This document shows positions 48,301 to 59,335 of a stretch of 64,000 bases of DNA, one piece after another (within the stretch, counting starts at the first letter, position 1; the number at the start of each line of letters is the position of its first letter). The DNA lies in contig NC_061796.1 of assembly GCF_021462225.1 (NCBI RefSeq), forward strand, positions 45,298,891 to 45,362,890, in the 5' to 3' direction. Source of the stretch: Girardinichthys multiradiatus (Eukaryota > Chordata > Actinopteri > Cyprinodontiformes > Goodeidae). Under the pieces are notes generated by a model. That model did no database searches and was not told the origin of the DNA. It worked only from the letters and a program-made list of their open reading frames with translations. The position numbers and the translations under genes are program-made.

Positions 48301-49298
48301 AACAGGATATTTATATAAATAATAAGGTTTTCTGTCTGTCAGGAGCTATGTTTGTAGAAACCTGCAAGAAATATCTGAGCTCAAAATCTTGTCTGGAAAA
48401 GCAGTTAAAAAAAGTTTGAATTGAATTGAGGGTTTTTTAAAACAATGATTATGATCAAATAGTTGCTCTTAGAAATTGATCATGGAAACATATTTGCTTT
48501 TCCAGCTTTGTTTCCTTATTCCTGTTCTGTAAAGGTTGTCTCCTTCTATCTGTCTGATGTTAGGCTGTGAAACATTATTATTTCTCATAATAATTATTAA
48601 AAGTAATGCATAGTGAACTTTGTGTTTGTACTTGAAAAATCGGCTAAAAGCTACTAAAAACCCTGTAACTTTATGTCCCATAGAAGTGGGAATGTCTGAA
48701 TTCTGTCATATTTAGACTACCAGCGTTTCTATGGATTCACATGGATTTTATTCCAAAATTCACTGATGTATTCATTTTCTCTGAAAGCATAATAGGGCAA
48801 TGACATGTAAAAATGTGCTGCAGTATTTCAGATCTTTTCTTTGAGAATCAGACAGACTTTATTATTTATGAGTCATGAGAAAAGAGAAGAGATGAATAGG
48901 TTAGCTTCATTTTTAGCTTTTAGCTGCACAACAGGAAGCACAAAGAAAATCTCAAGCGTTTCATTGGACTTAGAGGAGCATCTTTTCACCTGAGAATGAA
49001 CTGGTGAGTTTCCTCAGTGAACCATCTGTTTCCATCACTAACAGGCCACAGCCACCAGCTGTTCCACGTCAGCGCCGTGGTGGGAACCCACTTCCAGATG
49101 GAGGGTGTCATAGCAGACATGACGTCTCGGAGGGCGTGGCTCCAGCTCCACGGATCAATGCCATCCTTCCTCGGGACCATCGGGGCACTCACCGTCAGCC
49201 TCGCCCTCAACCTGGCCGTCATCGGCATTTTCAGCGCTCCATTGCTGTGGAAAACTAGGCCCAGCTCCAGTCAGCAGCACGCCTGCAAGGAGCAGTAA
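32395..49298 (+). CDS. paqr6: paqr6, membrane progestin receptor delta (whole gene)
   Basis: PAQR6 is a seven-pass membrane receptor of the progestin and adipoQ receptor family, responding to neurosteroid progestins and signalling through G proteins. Seven coding exons (37515-49298) join in phase. From the residue aligned to the human start (LLSLKLPQLFDIHQVPK) the product is about 335 residues; human is 344. Family motifs are intact: SSAMDCVLSSFQMNNETINI with WTHFLPTW before helix 1, CAHTFSSMS...CYFFDYGALS (Ser, His and Asp of the metal site) and the closing HSHQLFH (HxxxH). The C-terminus ends HACKEQ. The start is unclear: the human ATG position is CTG here (see findings). With the leader exon the protein would be 413 residues. 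It lies downstream of smg5 in the same orientation; the two are adjacent in mammals too. Confidence 0.95.
33325..33361. repeat. (TG)n microsatellite
   Basis: About 18 TG units. Confidence 0.95.
34810..34828. repeat. (TG)n microsatellite
   Basis: About nine TG units. Confidence 0.9.
35645..35785 (+). repeat. SINE-like repeat, partial copy
   Basis: It has gcactgttgccttgctacca, gaaggtcctgggttagagtc, then gcatgtgtcggttctctcag and ctaaaaacatgca, the 5' half of the family at 31309-31664. The 3' half is missing. Confidence 0.6.
36319..36359. repeat. perfect 16-bp inverted repeat with 9-nt loop
   Basis: The arm TGGTGTGATGTAGGCA is followed by a 9-base spacer and its exact reverse complement. It lies in the first paqr6 intron with no gene around it. 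Confidence 0.9.
37515..37780 (+). CDS. paqr6: paqr6 exon carrying the N-terminus
   Basis: Acceptor tgtgtcctgcag, donor gtaaga. The 3' end encodes LSLKLPQLFDIHQVPK, matching the start of human PAQR6 (LSLKLPRLLRVHQVPR). The codon expected to be ATG is CTG. The frame is open back to the acceptor for a further 70-odd codons rich in Arg, Trp and Gly. The only ATG triplet in that stretch is out of frame. Phase 1 in, phase 0 out. Confidence 0.85.
37781..40340. other. paqr6 intron, unassigned part
   Basis: AT-rich intron with a perfect hairpin at 39095-39141. I recognise no other feature. Confidence 0.45.
39095..39141. repeat. perfect 16-bp inverted repeat with 15-nt loop
   Basis: The arm CCCTTCCCAGGACTGA, 15 bases, then its exact reverse complement. 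The bases immediately outside do not pair, so the stem is exactly 16 bp. Confidence 0.9.
40340..41280 (+). mobile_element. L2-clade LINE 3' fragment
   Basis: Plus-strand remnants of the L2 C-terminal region: MKLNFLNLNDSKTGVLSIGE near 40433, SSCSAVRNLGAIFQS near 40530, then frameshifted text down to the tail gtaaagcaccctggtcaact and aataaactgacat. It ends about 50 bp before the next paqr6 exon. A distinct copy from the L2 at 2960. Confidence 0.75.
41332..41459 (+). CDS. paqr6: paqr6 exon 3 (body exon 2)
   Basis: Acceptor cggccctcag, donor gtgagt. It encodes VFREENIISGYRHPRSSAMD and CVLSSFQMNNETINIWTHFL, the conserved cytoplasmic segment before helix 1. Confidence 0.96.
41600..41805 (+). CDS. 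paqr6: paqr6 exon 4
   Basis: Acceptor ttcgctgcag, donor gtaaga. It encodes helix 1 and 2 sequence (YFVWRFLALCS, WPLLVYMLLICIYPFTSS) and the metal-site signature CAHTFSSMSAESRHICYFFD. Confidence 0.96.
41806..44624. other. paqr6 intron
   Basis: About 2.8 kb. It has a Tc1-like relic at about 42180-42800 and otherwise nothing I recognise. Confidence 0.45.
42180..42800 (-). mobile_element. Tc1-like transposon relic (minus strand)
   Basis: Minus-strand 42545-42303 gives HLMPTVKYSGGSVMLWACIS and SSEGPGNLVKI, the GGGSVMLWG region of Tc1 transposases, followed by frameshifted text. 42776-42546 holds an upstream piece. Inactive. Confidence 0.65.
44625..44751 (+). CDS. paqr6: paqr6 exon 5
   Basis: Acceptor gtttgcag, donor gtagga. 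It encodes GCAISYGYYVMPDCWVNSWL and HQHFVLIAIGNSLFCTSMSC. Confidence 0.96.
44752..45653. other. paqr6 intron with poly(A) run
   Basis: About 900 bp with an A run of 18 at 44911-44928 and a T run near 45021. Nothing else recognised. Confidence 0.5.
45654..45750 (+). CDS. paqr6: paqr6 exon 6
   Basis: Acceptor ttgcacag, donor gtgagt. It encodes FVELQFPKRSKALRTGAFVV and PFIFDTTPLFYR. Confidence 0.96.
45929..46073 (+). CDS. paqr6: paqr6 exon 7
   Basis: Acceptor tattttcag, donor gtatgt. It encodes ALSCFWGGGSPSDALSSHSC then HLLFAFLTCFLFTAHLPERL and the conserved APGRFDYIG. Confidence 0.96.
46120..46495 (+). mobile_element. Tc1-like relic (family A), left part
   Basis: Plus-strand transposase remains: the ctcacagtaactctgcagga stretch shared with 13830, a KMDGVRYWAILDKNLL stretch near 46350, and ttaacaggacaatgacctac. 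It is broken by a LINE at 46496 and resumes at 47412. Confidence 0.7.
46496..47411 (-). mobile_element. 5'-truncated LINE with 9-bp target duplication
   Basis: The element lies between two copies of aacatacac (46487-46495 and 47412-47420). On the minus strand 47416-46937 encodes reverse transcriptase with LLFADDVVLMASSARDLQ (catalytic ADD box), SKSEAMVLSRKR and AASAVMRALYRFLVVKRELS, and 46716-46483 the C-terminal MRWLGHLVRMAPARLPGEVF. It ends in a (GGAT)n tail at 46496. The frame is broken between the two parts. Clade not assigned; the order is as in common fish elements of this tail type. Confidence 0.85.
47412..47775 (+). mobile_element. Tc1-like relic (family A), right part
   Basis: It continues the element broken at 46495: gtgttctaatggcccagacc (from 47421), agagacataacccagaagag, then the terminal text gtgttggtctgtcatagatt and gatgaatagttttgttggg. 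Confidence 0.7.
47776..49044. other. paqr6 last intron, unassigned part
   Basis: About 1.3 kb of AT-rich intron with no recognised feature. Confidence 0.5.
49045..49298 (+). CDS. paqr6: paqr6 last exon
   Basis: Acceptor tcactaacag. It encodes HSHQLFHVSAVVGTHFQMEG (HxxxH metal site), ADMTSRRAWLQLHGSMPSFL and helix 7, and ends HACKEQ then TAA at 49296-49298. Confidence 0.97.
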
Positions 49299-52200
49299 GG
49301 GAACATTCCCAAAAACAGGACTCATTGACTTTCCAAAGGAAAGGTTTGGCTGTTTGTCAGCTCTCAGTAGTGCTGGTTTAACAGTTTTCTCACTTAGTTC
49401 TTTTAAGTACTTGTGTGTGTACTCAGCGGCTGAAGACCCTGTTTCATTTATGAAAGCCTTTTCCTGATATGGTTAAGGTTGATGAAGGCTACGGGTTGAA
49501 GGAAGCTGTTTTATTACAAGATCCATAATGCAACTTTTAACCTCAAACTGGAAATAATTGAGTTTGAATTCATAAAATTTCTTCTGGATTTCTAGAAATT
49601 CATCTGAAATATTCCTCCTAACTGAACTGATGGGTTGGTTGGGTTGTTCTGTGAGCATAACGGCTCCATAAAATAATGCAGATTGGATCGGCAGCTCTTA
49701 AACATCCACCTATTGATTCCACCCCTTGCTGACGGGAATTGATTTTCAGAGCCGTGCGGTTCTTTTTCTTTCTCCTGATTGCCTGCCTCATTATGAACCA
49801 CACAATCTACCCTCAACCCGGGAGGGCCAGAGAAATGTGGCGGTGCAGCGGTGATTAAAAGACAGGTACCACTTTTCATAACGCGACCTCTCGTCTTTCC
49901 CCAACGGTCTTCTAGGGTTCATGTCGGGATCAGACGGCGCCGTTCCCGTCAAATTCTCCCGTCATGAATTTCATTCGTAACGTCTCTGGGCTGAAAATCC
50001 AGCCTGGCAGGAATCTGATGCTTATTAGATTCTGACCTTTAACACATTTGTTTCACAATACATTGGCAATATTAAGATGACAAAGTGGAGGTTATTTATA
50101 ATTATTAACATTCATGATGGTTTTTGTGAAAATGCATTGAAGCAAAATCTTTAACAGCTCAATTGCTTCATATCTCTTAACCCAGGTGATTCTTACATTT
50201 ACCACTGAAATAATTTCTTTTAAGATATTTAATGCTCATTTTAGGCGCAAAATTTCATAGTGAGGGGAGTTTTTTTTTTCTGTATCACATTTATCTTAAA
50301 AGAAAAATGTTCCGTCGGCTCATTTTTATGACCTTAATGAGGCCAATTCTGAGAAAAATAATCCAGATAATAAAGCAATTATTTTGTAGCCAAAACTGTT
50401 TCCTTAGTGCAGGGTTTCTGATCTGTGCGGAAAAGTATGGAATTTGGTTTTAATATTTTCCGGGTCTGGATAAGATTGACATGATGGGAAATATGGATTT
50501 GTAAAAGTAAATTCCATGGATACCATGCATCACTGGGCTAAATAGAAAACATTAAATGGAAATCTATGTATATTTCTTTTATTATAAAAGAAAGTAAACG
50601 GAAATGGAGGGCCAGGTTCTAATTTACAAGATCATTGTGTGTGCAGAGGTAATGTTTTTAAATGTGTTAAACTTTTTCGCAGTTTTGAAACATAATATTT
50701 GCCAAAATCATAAGAAAACTGCTGACATTAACCATTTCTTAAAATGAATCATCTTAATGAAAGTTTAAAGCCGATGTTTAAATGTGGGGAAAACCAACCA
50801 GAAAATCAGGAAAATAATCTGCAAGGTGGACCCTGGCATTATACAGAAATGGAAAATGTTCAGGAATCCTACATACAGTTTAGGAAATGGGTGATTTCTA
50901 AAAACTCTTTTTTTTCCCCACTTGTTTTAGGAGAAATTTTAATCTAAATGAGCAAAAATAATTTTAGAAACTGTGAAACCGACAGCAGGAATAACCGGAA
51001 CGGATAGATAATTGGAAGCTGGTTGTTGCAGATCATTACAGAGTAGTTGTAGCATTTACATTCTGCAGGTTTTCAGTATTCCTCATTTTAATTGGCACAT
51101 GAGCTGAAATCTTTATAGAACAGGTTTCTTCTCCGGCAGTAATGCCAGCTCTTTCACTCACTCACTCACTCATTCATTCACTTGTTCATTCACTCGTCGT
51201 CTTTAGTGGAGCGATTCAACCAGTGGGGTAACTGTACGTGATTTGATGGGAATGAGGTGCGGTCCAGGTCCGTGTCGGACGCTGAGGTGGAAACGCTTGA
51301 TGGAAGATGAATGAGTAGAAAACACAAAGGTCACACACACTTTTCTATTTTTCCAGGGGTACTGTGCAGAGTTTCAGGTGGCAGTTTCAGATTATAACAC
51401 TCTGTGTGTATTTTTTATTTGACCACCTCTCCTGCTGCTCAGTGTTGATCCAGTTTCATCATGTTGCAACAATCCATCTTGTTGATTTCACGGATATTCG
51501 GTGGCGTTGCTCTCATCTTTCCTCCTTTCAACTGTTTGACGGCTCAGACGCAATGAGGGGCTGAAATTTCCATATCAGCTGTGGAATTCTTCCAAACTGC
51601 ATTATTTCGACCAGAAAATTAAACCTCACCGACTCAAACATGATTAGATCACTGTAACTTTTTTCCATACAGCTCATCAGTTCGGTCTCTGTGGACAGAG
51701 AAATGCACGTTGTGCTGGGCGCCTATGTTTTGGCTTTTTTTTTATTTTTATATACAGCGTATCAAAGGATTCTTTTGATCATATGTAACAAAAGATGAGG
51801 TCAGTAGGATGATGATGTTGGAGGTTAGTGGAAGGACAAACTATTGGTGCCTTTTTAAAAAAAATAAAATAAAGTTTTACACAACTGTTTTTAAAAGAAA
51901 ATCAGAGGGCTCTTAAATGGTATAAATTCTTATTTACATTTGTTGTGTATCATATATAATTTGCTTCTTTGTTATACTAGACATGAATAATAAATTAAGG
52001 CTTTTATAAAATTAGCTACTGTCACTGGAATTATTTTATAGACATTAAAACAAACTGGTGTCCTGCATTTTTAGACCAATTAGTCCTTATAAATGCAGCT
52101 GCAGACTGAGCAGAAAAATAATGTTGCCACCAGTGCAGAGCTATTTGAGCACTGGCAGCAGGCGCATGTGTGTGTCTGTATTCATGCTGTGGAAAAGGCT

Positions 52201-53824
52201 TTTGGAAAGGAAGGGCAGAATTGATCCTACTTGGTCCAAGAAACGCATCAAAGACCGAGATGGACCGCAGAAAGCTGGTGCAAAGTTATTTTCCTTCTGA
52301 TAGTTTAAGGCCTCTGGAGAAGAAAGTGTGAGAGCTATCATGACTCCGTTGTCGCAAACAGTAAATCATCCTGATGAAGCCATGTATGAACCTGAGTAGT
52401 TGTGTGTTTGACCACCAGAGGGCAGTGCAGAATAAGATGGGCGACTTCAAGCAGATTGTCTCCAACCTGGAAAGAACTGAGGTGCAGGAATCAGGAGATC
52501 CTGAAGATGTTTCTGCAGGAAAATCAGATGTTGGATCAACATATTTGGTGTTGAAGCAGGTTTATCATTGAGTAGATAAGCCCTGAAGTTTATTTGTAGT
52601 TATTTTATTTTGATTATTTAGATTTTATTCAAGTTTATTTTAATTTTCTACTTGCATTTTATGCTTATTTTAATGAATTTTATTTTAAATTTATATTCTA
52701 TATTTAAATATATTTTAATTTTGGACATTCATTTTTCTTTGGGATAATTCCTAAGTTATTGCAAATATTTGACCCTAAGGGATAGTTTCATATAATCAGA
52801 ATCCAATAAAATACTGTACAGGCAAGCAGTGTTGGGTTTTTAAAAGTGTCCACGTTTCTTTATCAAGTTGTGTAGTTTTGTCTGTTTTGCCTTTGATTCA
52901 TTAGGTTCCTTTCTTTTCCTACTGTGCGACCTCACAAGGTGGCCTGCAAAGCACAAAGAGTGGTTTATTATTAGCTCTAGACACAGGCCACAATGAATTG
53001 GCTCTGCCATTATCCTAAAAGGAAAAATTATTATGAGAAATCAATACCTTGTGTGTGTACATTATGAGATGAGGTGAAGGACTGAAAAGAAAAGTTTCCT
53101 CCTGCAAAGCTCTAATAGGACTTCCATTTTAAAAATCGCCTCATTTCCAGCTCATATTATCCTCCATATTCAACATGCAACCAGGGTGGAGCCTCGAGTG
53201 TTTATTAAAAAAGGTTCATTCTGAAACCACAAAGGGAGCCTTTAAGGGGACCAGAGACAAACGCTGCACACTGTTCTAATCCTATCTGGCCTGAATCTGC
53301 TTGTAAGACACTAGAAGAAACAATACGCCAGACACGAGTCCTCCAAGTGTTTTTTTTTCACCGATGGCCCCCCTTATCAACCAGCACACCAGGGAGGAGG
53401 GGAGAAAGGGATGATAGCATTACTCACAATCCATTACCCCTCCCCAGAGACGCTCTGCATACAGAGTGATGGAGGGTGGGGAAGGAGGGAAGTGGAGGGA
53501 GTGGGATTTTATATTTTTTTGGAGGGTGTTTGCTGGAGGGGTGATGGTAAGGCAACATGAAACACGATTATTCCTTTTCAATAACCGTCTGCTGAGCGTC
53601 CCATAGAGACGTCGTAGGTTGCTGATTAGTTCGTCAAAATAACAGAAGGCTCTTGAATAGCTTGTTAAGACGTCTAACTTTAAGTACAGACAGCAGCACT
53701 GATCATTATTTGCTCTGGAGAGTATCTTAATGATGGATTGACTGATGCAGAGGGACTCTTTCTTTTCAAAGAACTTTATTTTTAAAGCCAGACAATATAC
53801 AAAGTGCCGGAGGAACAATAAATG
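49299..53824. other. paqr6 3' UTR and intergenic
   Basis: The 3' UTR starts here; its end cannot be fixed, though an AATAAA lies at 50369. A (CACT)/(CATT) tetranucleotide tract is at 51153-51196. Open frames are scattered and unlike any protein I know, including a 148-codon minus frame at 53420-53866 without recognisable motifs. Confidence 0.4.
51153..51196. repeat. (CACT)n/(CATT)n microsatellite
   Basis: A tetranucleotide tract of about ten imperfect units. Confidence 0.85.
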
Positions 53825-54931
53825 TACAGTCTGAGTCAGAGGTTTACCTACACTCACCACAAGCACTAAAGTTTTGATTTCATTCTTTATTTGAACCTTT
53901 TTTTAACTAATCTCAGTTGTACTGATTTTAGCAAAAAAGACCCAAAAGCAAATGAATTTACTGTGGGCTAAAATTATACACTCATCCCAACTACATTTGG
54001 GTAATTTGACTCTTCTTGACAGAACTGGTGGAGTTTATTTGAATCAGTTGGTTCAGTTTGGGCTTTTCTAGTCATTTTCAGCAGGGTTGAAGTCAGGACT
54101 TTGGGAAGCCATTAAAATGACTTCTGATGTATTTTTGGGATAATGTTCTTGTTGAAACTTCCAATTCTGTGTCCAGGTTTTAACCATCTAGCTGTGAGGG
54201 GATCGATTCCAGTTCATTAGGACATTTTGCATGTTATAAATGTGTCAAATTACAAAATTATTTATTTGGCTTGTAACTTTATCCTCCAGTGGCCTGCAAA
54301 TAGCTCATTTATTTATTTCAGGTGTTTTTAAGCAGGAAAACATCTAAAACAGGTTGGACTTGAACTGCCCAACCATAATCAGGCTGTTGATTTGAGGTGA
54401 TGGAGAATTTGGACGTAGTAGTCTTCTTTCATTGTAGCATCCATTTTGTGCACTGCATCAGATTCATTTCCATAATGTTGAAGGTGTTTATATGTAAGCG
54501 GGGGCTTCTATCTTGTCGGCACCCTCTCAGGTCTTAGTGATTTAAAACTAGGGCATACTAGGGGAACTAATTATCCTGAAGTCTGCACTTGTTTAGAAAT
54601 TGCGCCAAGAACTCTACAGTGCTGCTCCTTGGAGCTTCTGTGGGTTCCTTGAACGGTTCTGAGTGTTGGTCAGCCCAGTGATTGCCGTCAAATAAATCAT
54701 TTTAATCTGTAAAGAGAAACAGTCAGCTCCAGTCAGTCATTATCAATAACCAGAAATGAGTAGTACTTGGCCTTTAGGTGAATTTACATGATATGTTTGA
54801 GCTCGTGTAAATTTGATGTTTTGTTGTATCGACATTCCAGCCTAAATGGAAAATAGATATATCAGGAAAGTCCAAAAAATATGAATACATTGTTTGTTAT
54901 AAATGTATGTAAACGTCTGATCTCTCCTGTA
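53825..54931. mobile_element. old Tc1-like element with Sleeping-Beauty-type ends
   Basis: The left end tacagtctgagtcagaggtt leads into tacctacact; the right end, in reverse complement, reads tacaggagagatcagacgtt then tacatac. These resemble the GTTTACATACA terminal motif of salmonid-type Tc1 elements. The interior is too decayed to read a transposase. Confidence 0.55.
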
Positions 54932-55813
54932 CATAATTCAGACAGTAATACAGCATATATACATGTATTTACACAAGGCGTTGCAGTGGTTTGTACACCT
55001 AATCTTTTTTTCTCCAGCTTCACTTTCAGTGCCATCTGTCCCCCCTCCTGGAGTCGCTCTTAAATCCATCTGTTGCCTCTCAAACCATCTCTGGCTTTCA
55101 CCTCCCCACCATCCTGCACCCTTACTGGATTTCACGGCAGTGCTTTGATTTTTTTTTCTTGCAGTCACATGTTAAAATGTTGCTAATTTGAACAAAAAGC
55201 CATTCTGGGGTCCATATCGCAGGTCTAACCGCAGCTCTGTGGAAATGTTTTTCTGTCCACATCTAATGTAAACACGAGGGTTAATGTATCTGGAAACTCT
55301 TTCTCCACTTAATATTCAACAAATCTGTTTCTTTTTTGAAAAATAATTATATGATACAGACAATCTGACACATAAAAAACAACCTTTCATTGGGATTTTC
55401 GTATTTACACTTGAATGAAACCCCCCCTCAGATCAGCGTGTTATAGAAATACCTTCCTGCTGCATCCAAATCCATAAAATGTAGGCATGTTTTTTTACAT
55501 AAAATAACTGTAAGCTGCAATATCTTAGAAAATCTCATCTGAAATGAGGTGGCAGCAACATAAAGCTATTATTTTACTTACCCATGCACGTCCCATCACA
55601 CTGAACCCACAGCAGATAAACTTTAAACACTTTAGTAAACATTTGACATTCTCCAGACAATCTCAGGGCAGAAAACAGGACTCTGAGTCGAGTTGAAATG
55701 TTGCATAAAGCTTAGCTCCAAAATAAAAAAACCGACTTGAATGGAAGGAGATAAGCTGTGACCAACATAAATCCCAACGCTTTGAGTCTTCGATTTCTGC
55801 CTTTTGGCCCCCT
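54932..55813 (-). other. ntrk1 3' UTR and intergenic
   Basis: This lies downstream of the ntrk1 stop on the minus strand. No poly(A) signal can be chosen with confidence and no other feature is seen. Confidence 0.4.
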
Positions 55814-55999
55814 TTAACCCAGGATGTCCAGGTACACGGGCGGGTTCTTAACCAGCTCCAGCAGGCGGCTGTGGATGTCCTTGATGACCATCCTCTGCTG
55901 GGGCTCCCTCTGCCAGCAGCCCTGCATCAGCAGGTACACCTCTTTGGGGCAGGTTCGAGGCCTCTCCAGCTCCCGTCCCTGAGTGATGCATTCAATGGC
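55814..55999 (-). CDS. ntrk1: ntrk1 (TrkA) last coding exon
   Basis: NTRK1 is the nerve growth factor receptor tyrosine kinase at the plasma membrane. On the minus strand an acceptor (catcccaacag) at 56000-56010 opens [40 protein letters not shown] and [20 protein letters not shown], then G and TAA at 55814-55816. This is the end of the kinase C-lobe (CWQREPQQR, the conserved Arg of subdomain XI) and the tail Tyr in the PVYLDxLG motif that docks PLC-gamma. Human NTRK1 ends PPVYLDVLG, which favours ntrk1 over ntrk2/3. It is 61 residues plus stop. No other ntrk1 exon is visible up to 64000, so the last intron exceeds 8 kb, or an exon is too short to see. It is convergent with paqr6. Confidence 0.9.
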   Translation of the reverse strand, partial: AIECITQGRELERPRTCPKEVYLLMQGCWQREPQQRMVIKDIHSRLLELVKNPPVYLDILG

Positions 56000-57009
56000 C
56001 TGTTGGGATGGAAAAACAAAGACTGATTCATTAAAACAGGAAAAAGACTCTTTATCCTCTGTTCCCACGGGCAGATATTTTCACTGTGAGACTATGCCAC
56101 CGCAATATTATATTTATGTCAGATTTATTACAGAGTTTTTACTGGGGTTCTAATAAATGTGAAGGCTGTCATAAAAGCCTTGAAAATTTGGATGTTTCTG
56201 TGTTTAATGTATCTTAAACAGGCTGTGTGCTCACTAATGTTTCCTTGTAGGCCCAGCAGTAATAAATCAACAGTGTTCTTCTGTATGCATCCAGTGAATG
56301 TATTGATCTACCCGTCTTTGTGGTGAGAAAGTGAAACCACAAGGCTTAGTGTAAGAAAGGTGTCTAAAGAAGCTCGCTTTTCAGGGTCTGAGCCCCACAG
56401 GCAGCATTGGTGGTAAAAGCACTTTAAAACAGCATAAACCTTTGTGAGGGATTTTTGGCTCAAACAAAGAATTTCTAATCACATTTAAAAGAAAAGCCAA
56501 ACACACTGGATAATCTTCATCATAGCTAATGTAACAGTTTAATGTGTAGTCTGCTTACAGCAAATGCTAAAACCAAATGTAATTTCCAATCGGAAGAACA
56601 GAGGAAGGAAAACACCCATGATTTACGTCCATAATAAGTTTTTTTTTATTTTTTATAAAGCTGTTAGCTTTTGTGCATCAATCTACAAAAGCAAGGACCG
56701 CTTGGGCAACTCTATAAGAAAGTTTCACAATGTTTCCACTAGAGAGAAGCTTACATAACCGGCAACACTAAGAAGGTTCAACTACCTCTTCATTTTTCAA
56801 AAACTGAAGAGGACCCCTCTGCATTCAGATCTGTTGCCAATGAAGCAATGCAACAGATTTTACAAGTCCAAAGTAAGTGGGGAAAATAATTTAGTCTCAT
56901 GAAAATTAGAGAGTTCATCCTCTTGCAATTCTAAAAATGAAAAATCAGGACTTTTGCAAAAAGAGGTTAACAGCAACAGAACAAAAACGCCACACATGGC
57001 ACTATACTA
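56000..57009. other. ntrk1 last intron, nothing recognised
   Basis: AT-rich intronic sequence before the family C transposon. No exon or named repeat seen. Confidence 0.45.
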
Positions 57010-58618
57010 CAGGTCCTTCTCAAAATATTAGCATATTGTGATAAAGTTCATTATTTTCCATAATGTCATGATGAAAATTTAACATTCATATATTTTAGAT
57101 TCATTCCACACTAACTGAAATATTTCAGGTCTTTTATTGTCTTAATACGGATGATTTTGGCATACAGCTCATGAAAACCCAAAATTCCTATCTCACAAAA
57201 TTAGCATATCATTAAAAGGCTCTCTAAACGAGCTATGAACCTAATCATCTGAATCAACGAGTTAACTCTAAACACCTGCAAAAGATTCCTGAGGCCTTTA
57301 AAACTCCCAGCCTGGTTCATCACTCAAAACCCCAATCATGGGTAAGACTGCCGACCTGACTGCTGTCCAGAAGGCCACTATTGACACCCTCAAGCAAGAG
57401 GGTAAGACACAGAAAGAAATTTCTGAACGAATAGGCTGTTCCCAGAGTGCTGTATCAAGGCACCTCAGTGGGAAGTCTGTGGGAAGGAAAAAGTGTATCA
57501 GAAAACGCTGCACAACGAGAAGAAGTGACCGGACCCTGAGGAAGATTGTGGAGAAGGGCCGATTCCAGACCTTGGGGGACCTGCGGAAGCAGTGGACTGA
57601 GTCTGGAGTAGAAACATCCAGAGCCACCGTGCACAGACGTGTGCAGGAAATGGGCTACAGGTGCCGCATTCCCCAGGTCAAGCCACTTTTGAACCAGAAA
57701 CAGCGGCAGAAGCGCCTGACCTGGGCTACAGAGAAGCAGCACTGGACTGTTGCTCAGTGGTCCAAAGTACTTTTTCAGATGAAAGCAAATTCTGCATGTC
57801 ATTCGGAAATCAAGGTGCCAGAGTCTGGAGGAAGACTGGGGAGAAGGAAATGCCAAAATGCCAGAAGTCCAGTGTCAAGTACCCACAGTCAGTGATGGTC
57901 TGGGGTGCCGTGTCAGCTGCTGGTGTTGGTCCACTGTGTTTTATCAAGGGCAGGGTCAATGCAGCTAGCTATCAGGAGATTTTGGAGCACTTCATGCTTC
58001 CATCTGCTGAAAAGCTTTATGGAGATGAAGATTTCATTTTTCAGCACGACCTGGCACCTGCTCACAGTGCCAAAACCACTGGTAAATGGTTTACTGACCA
58101 TGGTATCACTGTGCTCAATTGGCCTGCCAACTCTCCTGACCTGAACCCCATAGAGAATCTGTGGGATATTGTGAAGAGAACGTTGAGAGACTCAAGACCC
58201 AACACTCTGGATGAGCTAAAGGCCGCTATCGAAGCATCCTGGGCCTCCATAAGACCTCAGCAGTGCCACAGGCTGATTGCCTCCATGCCACGCCGCATTG
58301 AAGCAGTCATTTCTGCAAAAGGATTCCCGACCAAGTATTGAGTGCATAACTGTACATGATTATTTGAAGGTTGATGTTTTTTGTATTAAAAACACTTTTC
58401 TTTTATTGGTCGGATGAAATATGCTAATTTTGTGAGATAGGAATTTTGGGTTTTCATGAGCTGTATGCCAAAATCATCCGTATTAAGACAATAAAAGACC
58501 TGAAATATTTCAGTTAGTGTGCAATGAATCTAAAATATATGAATGTTAAATTTTCATCATTACATTATAGAAAATAATGAACTTTATCACAATATGCTAA
58601 TATTTTGAGAAGGACCTG
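57010..58618 (+). mobile_element. Tc1-like transposon, 1609 bp, copy 2 (family C), nearly intact
   Basis: It is flanked by TA at 57008 and 58619 with about 200-bp inverted terminal repeats (57010-57209 and 58419-58618). The transposase runs 57338-58341 on the plus strand: helix-turn-helix QKEISERIGCSQSAVSRHLS, a GRKK basic patch, then catalytic motifs FSDES, FQHDLAPAHS and SPDLNPIENLW. The Asp and Glu of the last two are 34 residues apart, the DD34E signature, and the protein ends AVISAKGFPTKY. A single frame break, best explained by one missing T in the run at 57771-57775, splits it into 57338-57895 and 57661-58341. Copy 1 is the inverted partner at 29595-31158. Confidence 0.95.
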
Positions 58619-58759
58619 TATTTAAAAAAAAACTCAAATACTGTAGATTGTGTTAAACTTGAAAAGAAATAAAAAAGCAAGACTCATCTCAGATCCTACA
58701 GTTAGCGTGTGAAAGTTCATGACAGGAGAGTTAGAAATATGCTAAACTAGTACAACTTG

Positions 58760-59335
58760 TTTAAAAGTGTTGAAACAGAGGCTCTTCTCTCTAAAACTAA
58801 TATGGTGGCATGATTTAGGTTTGCAAAGTTCCTTCTGAATGAAGCACAAGTTGTCTGGAACAATGTACTTTGGATAGATAAAACCAAAGTAAAGATCTCT
58901 AGTCTTAATGCACAGTAACATGTTAGGGGAAAACCAAGCACAGAATATCAGCACAAATACCTCATTCCAAATGTACAGTAGTGCAGGGTTGATGATCTGG
59001 GCTTGTTTTGCAACCACTGGACCTGGACACCTTGCAGTCATAGAGTGGACCTTGGACTCCTCTGTGTACTAACGCGTTCTAGAGTCTAATGTGAGGCCAT
59101 CTATCCAACAGCTTAAGTTTGGTCCATCAACAGGACAATGATCCCAAAAACAGCAGCTAATCTACAACAGAATGGCTGAAAAAGAAGCTAATCAAGGTGT
59201 TGCAACGGCCTAGTTAAAGTCCAGACCTGAGACTGATTTAAATGCTATGGTGGGACCTTAATAGAGCTGCACAGAAACTAGTGTCTGCTAAAGTAGGCCC
59301 AAATTCCTCTACAACGATTAAGTGATGAATATTCG
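58760..59335 (+). mobile_element. Tc1-like transposon relic (family D)
   Basis: Plus-strand remains: gtcattgcaacag-type text is replaced by aacaggacaatgatcccaaa near 59130, preceded by gatctgggcttgttttgcaa and ccttgcagtcatagagtgga, and ends ttcctctacaacgatta. This is a well-known fish Tc1 transposase sequence with several stops. Confidence 0.7.

Noticed and set aside
53420..53866. 148-codon minus-strand frame
   Set aside because: No recognisable motif, no splice context, and its start lies in a transposon end; treated as chance.
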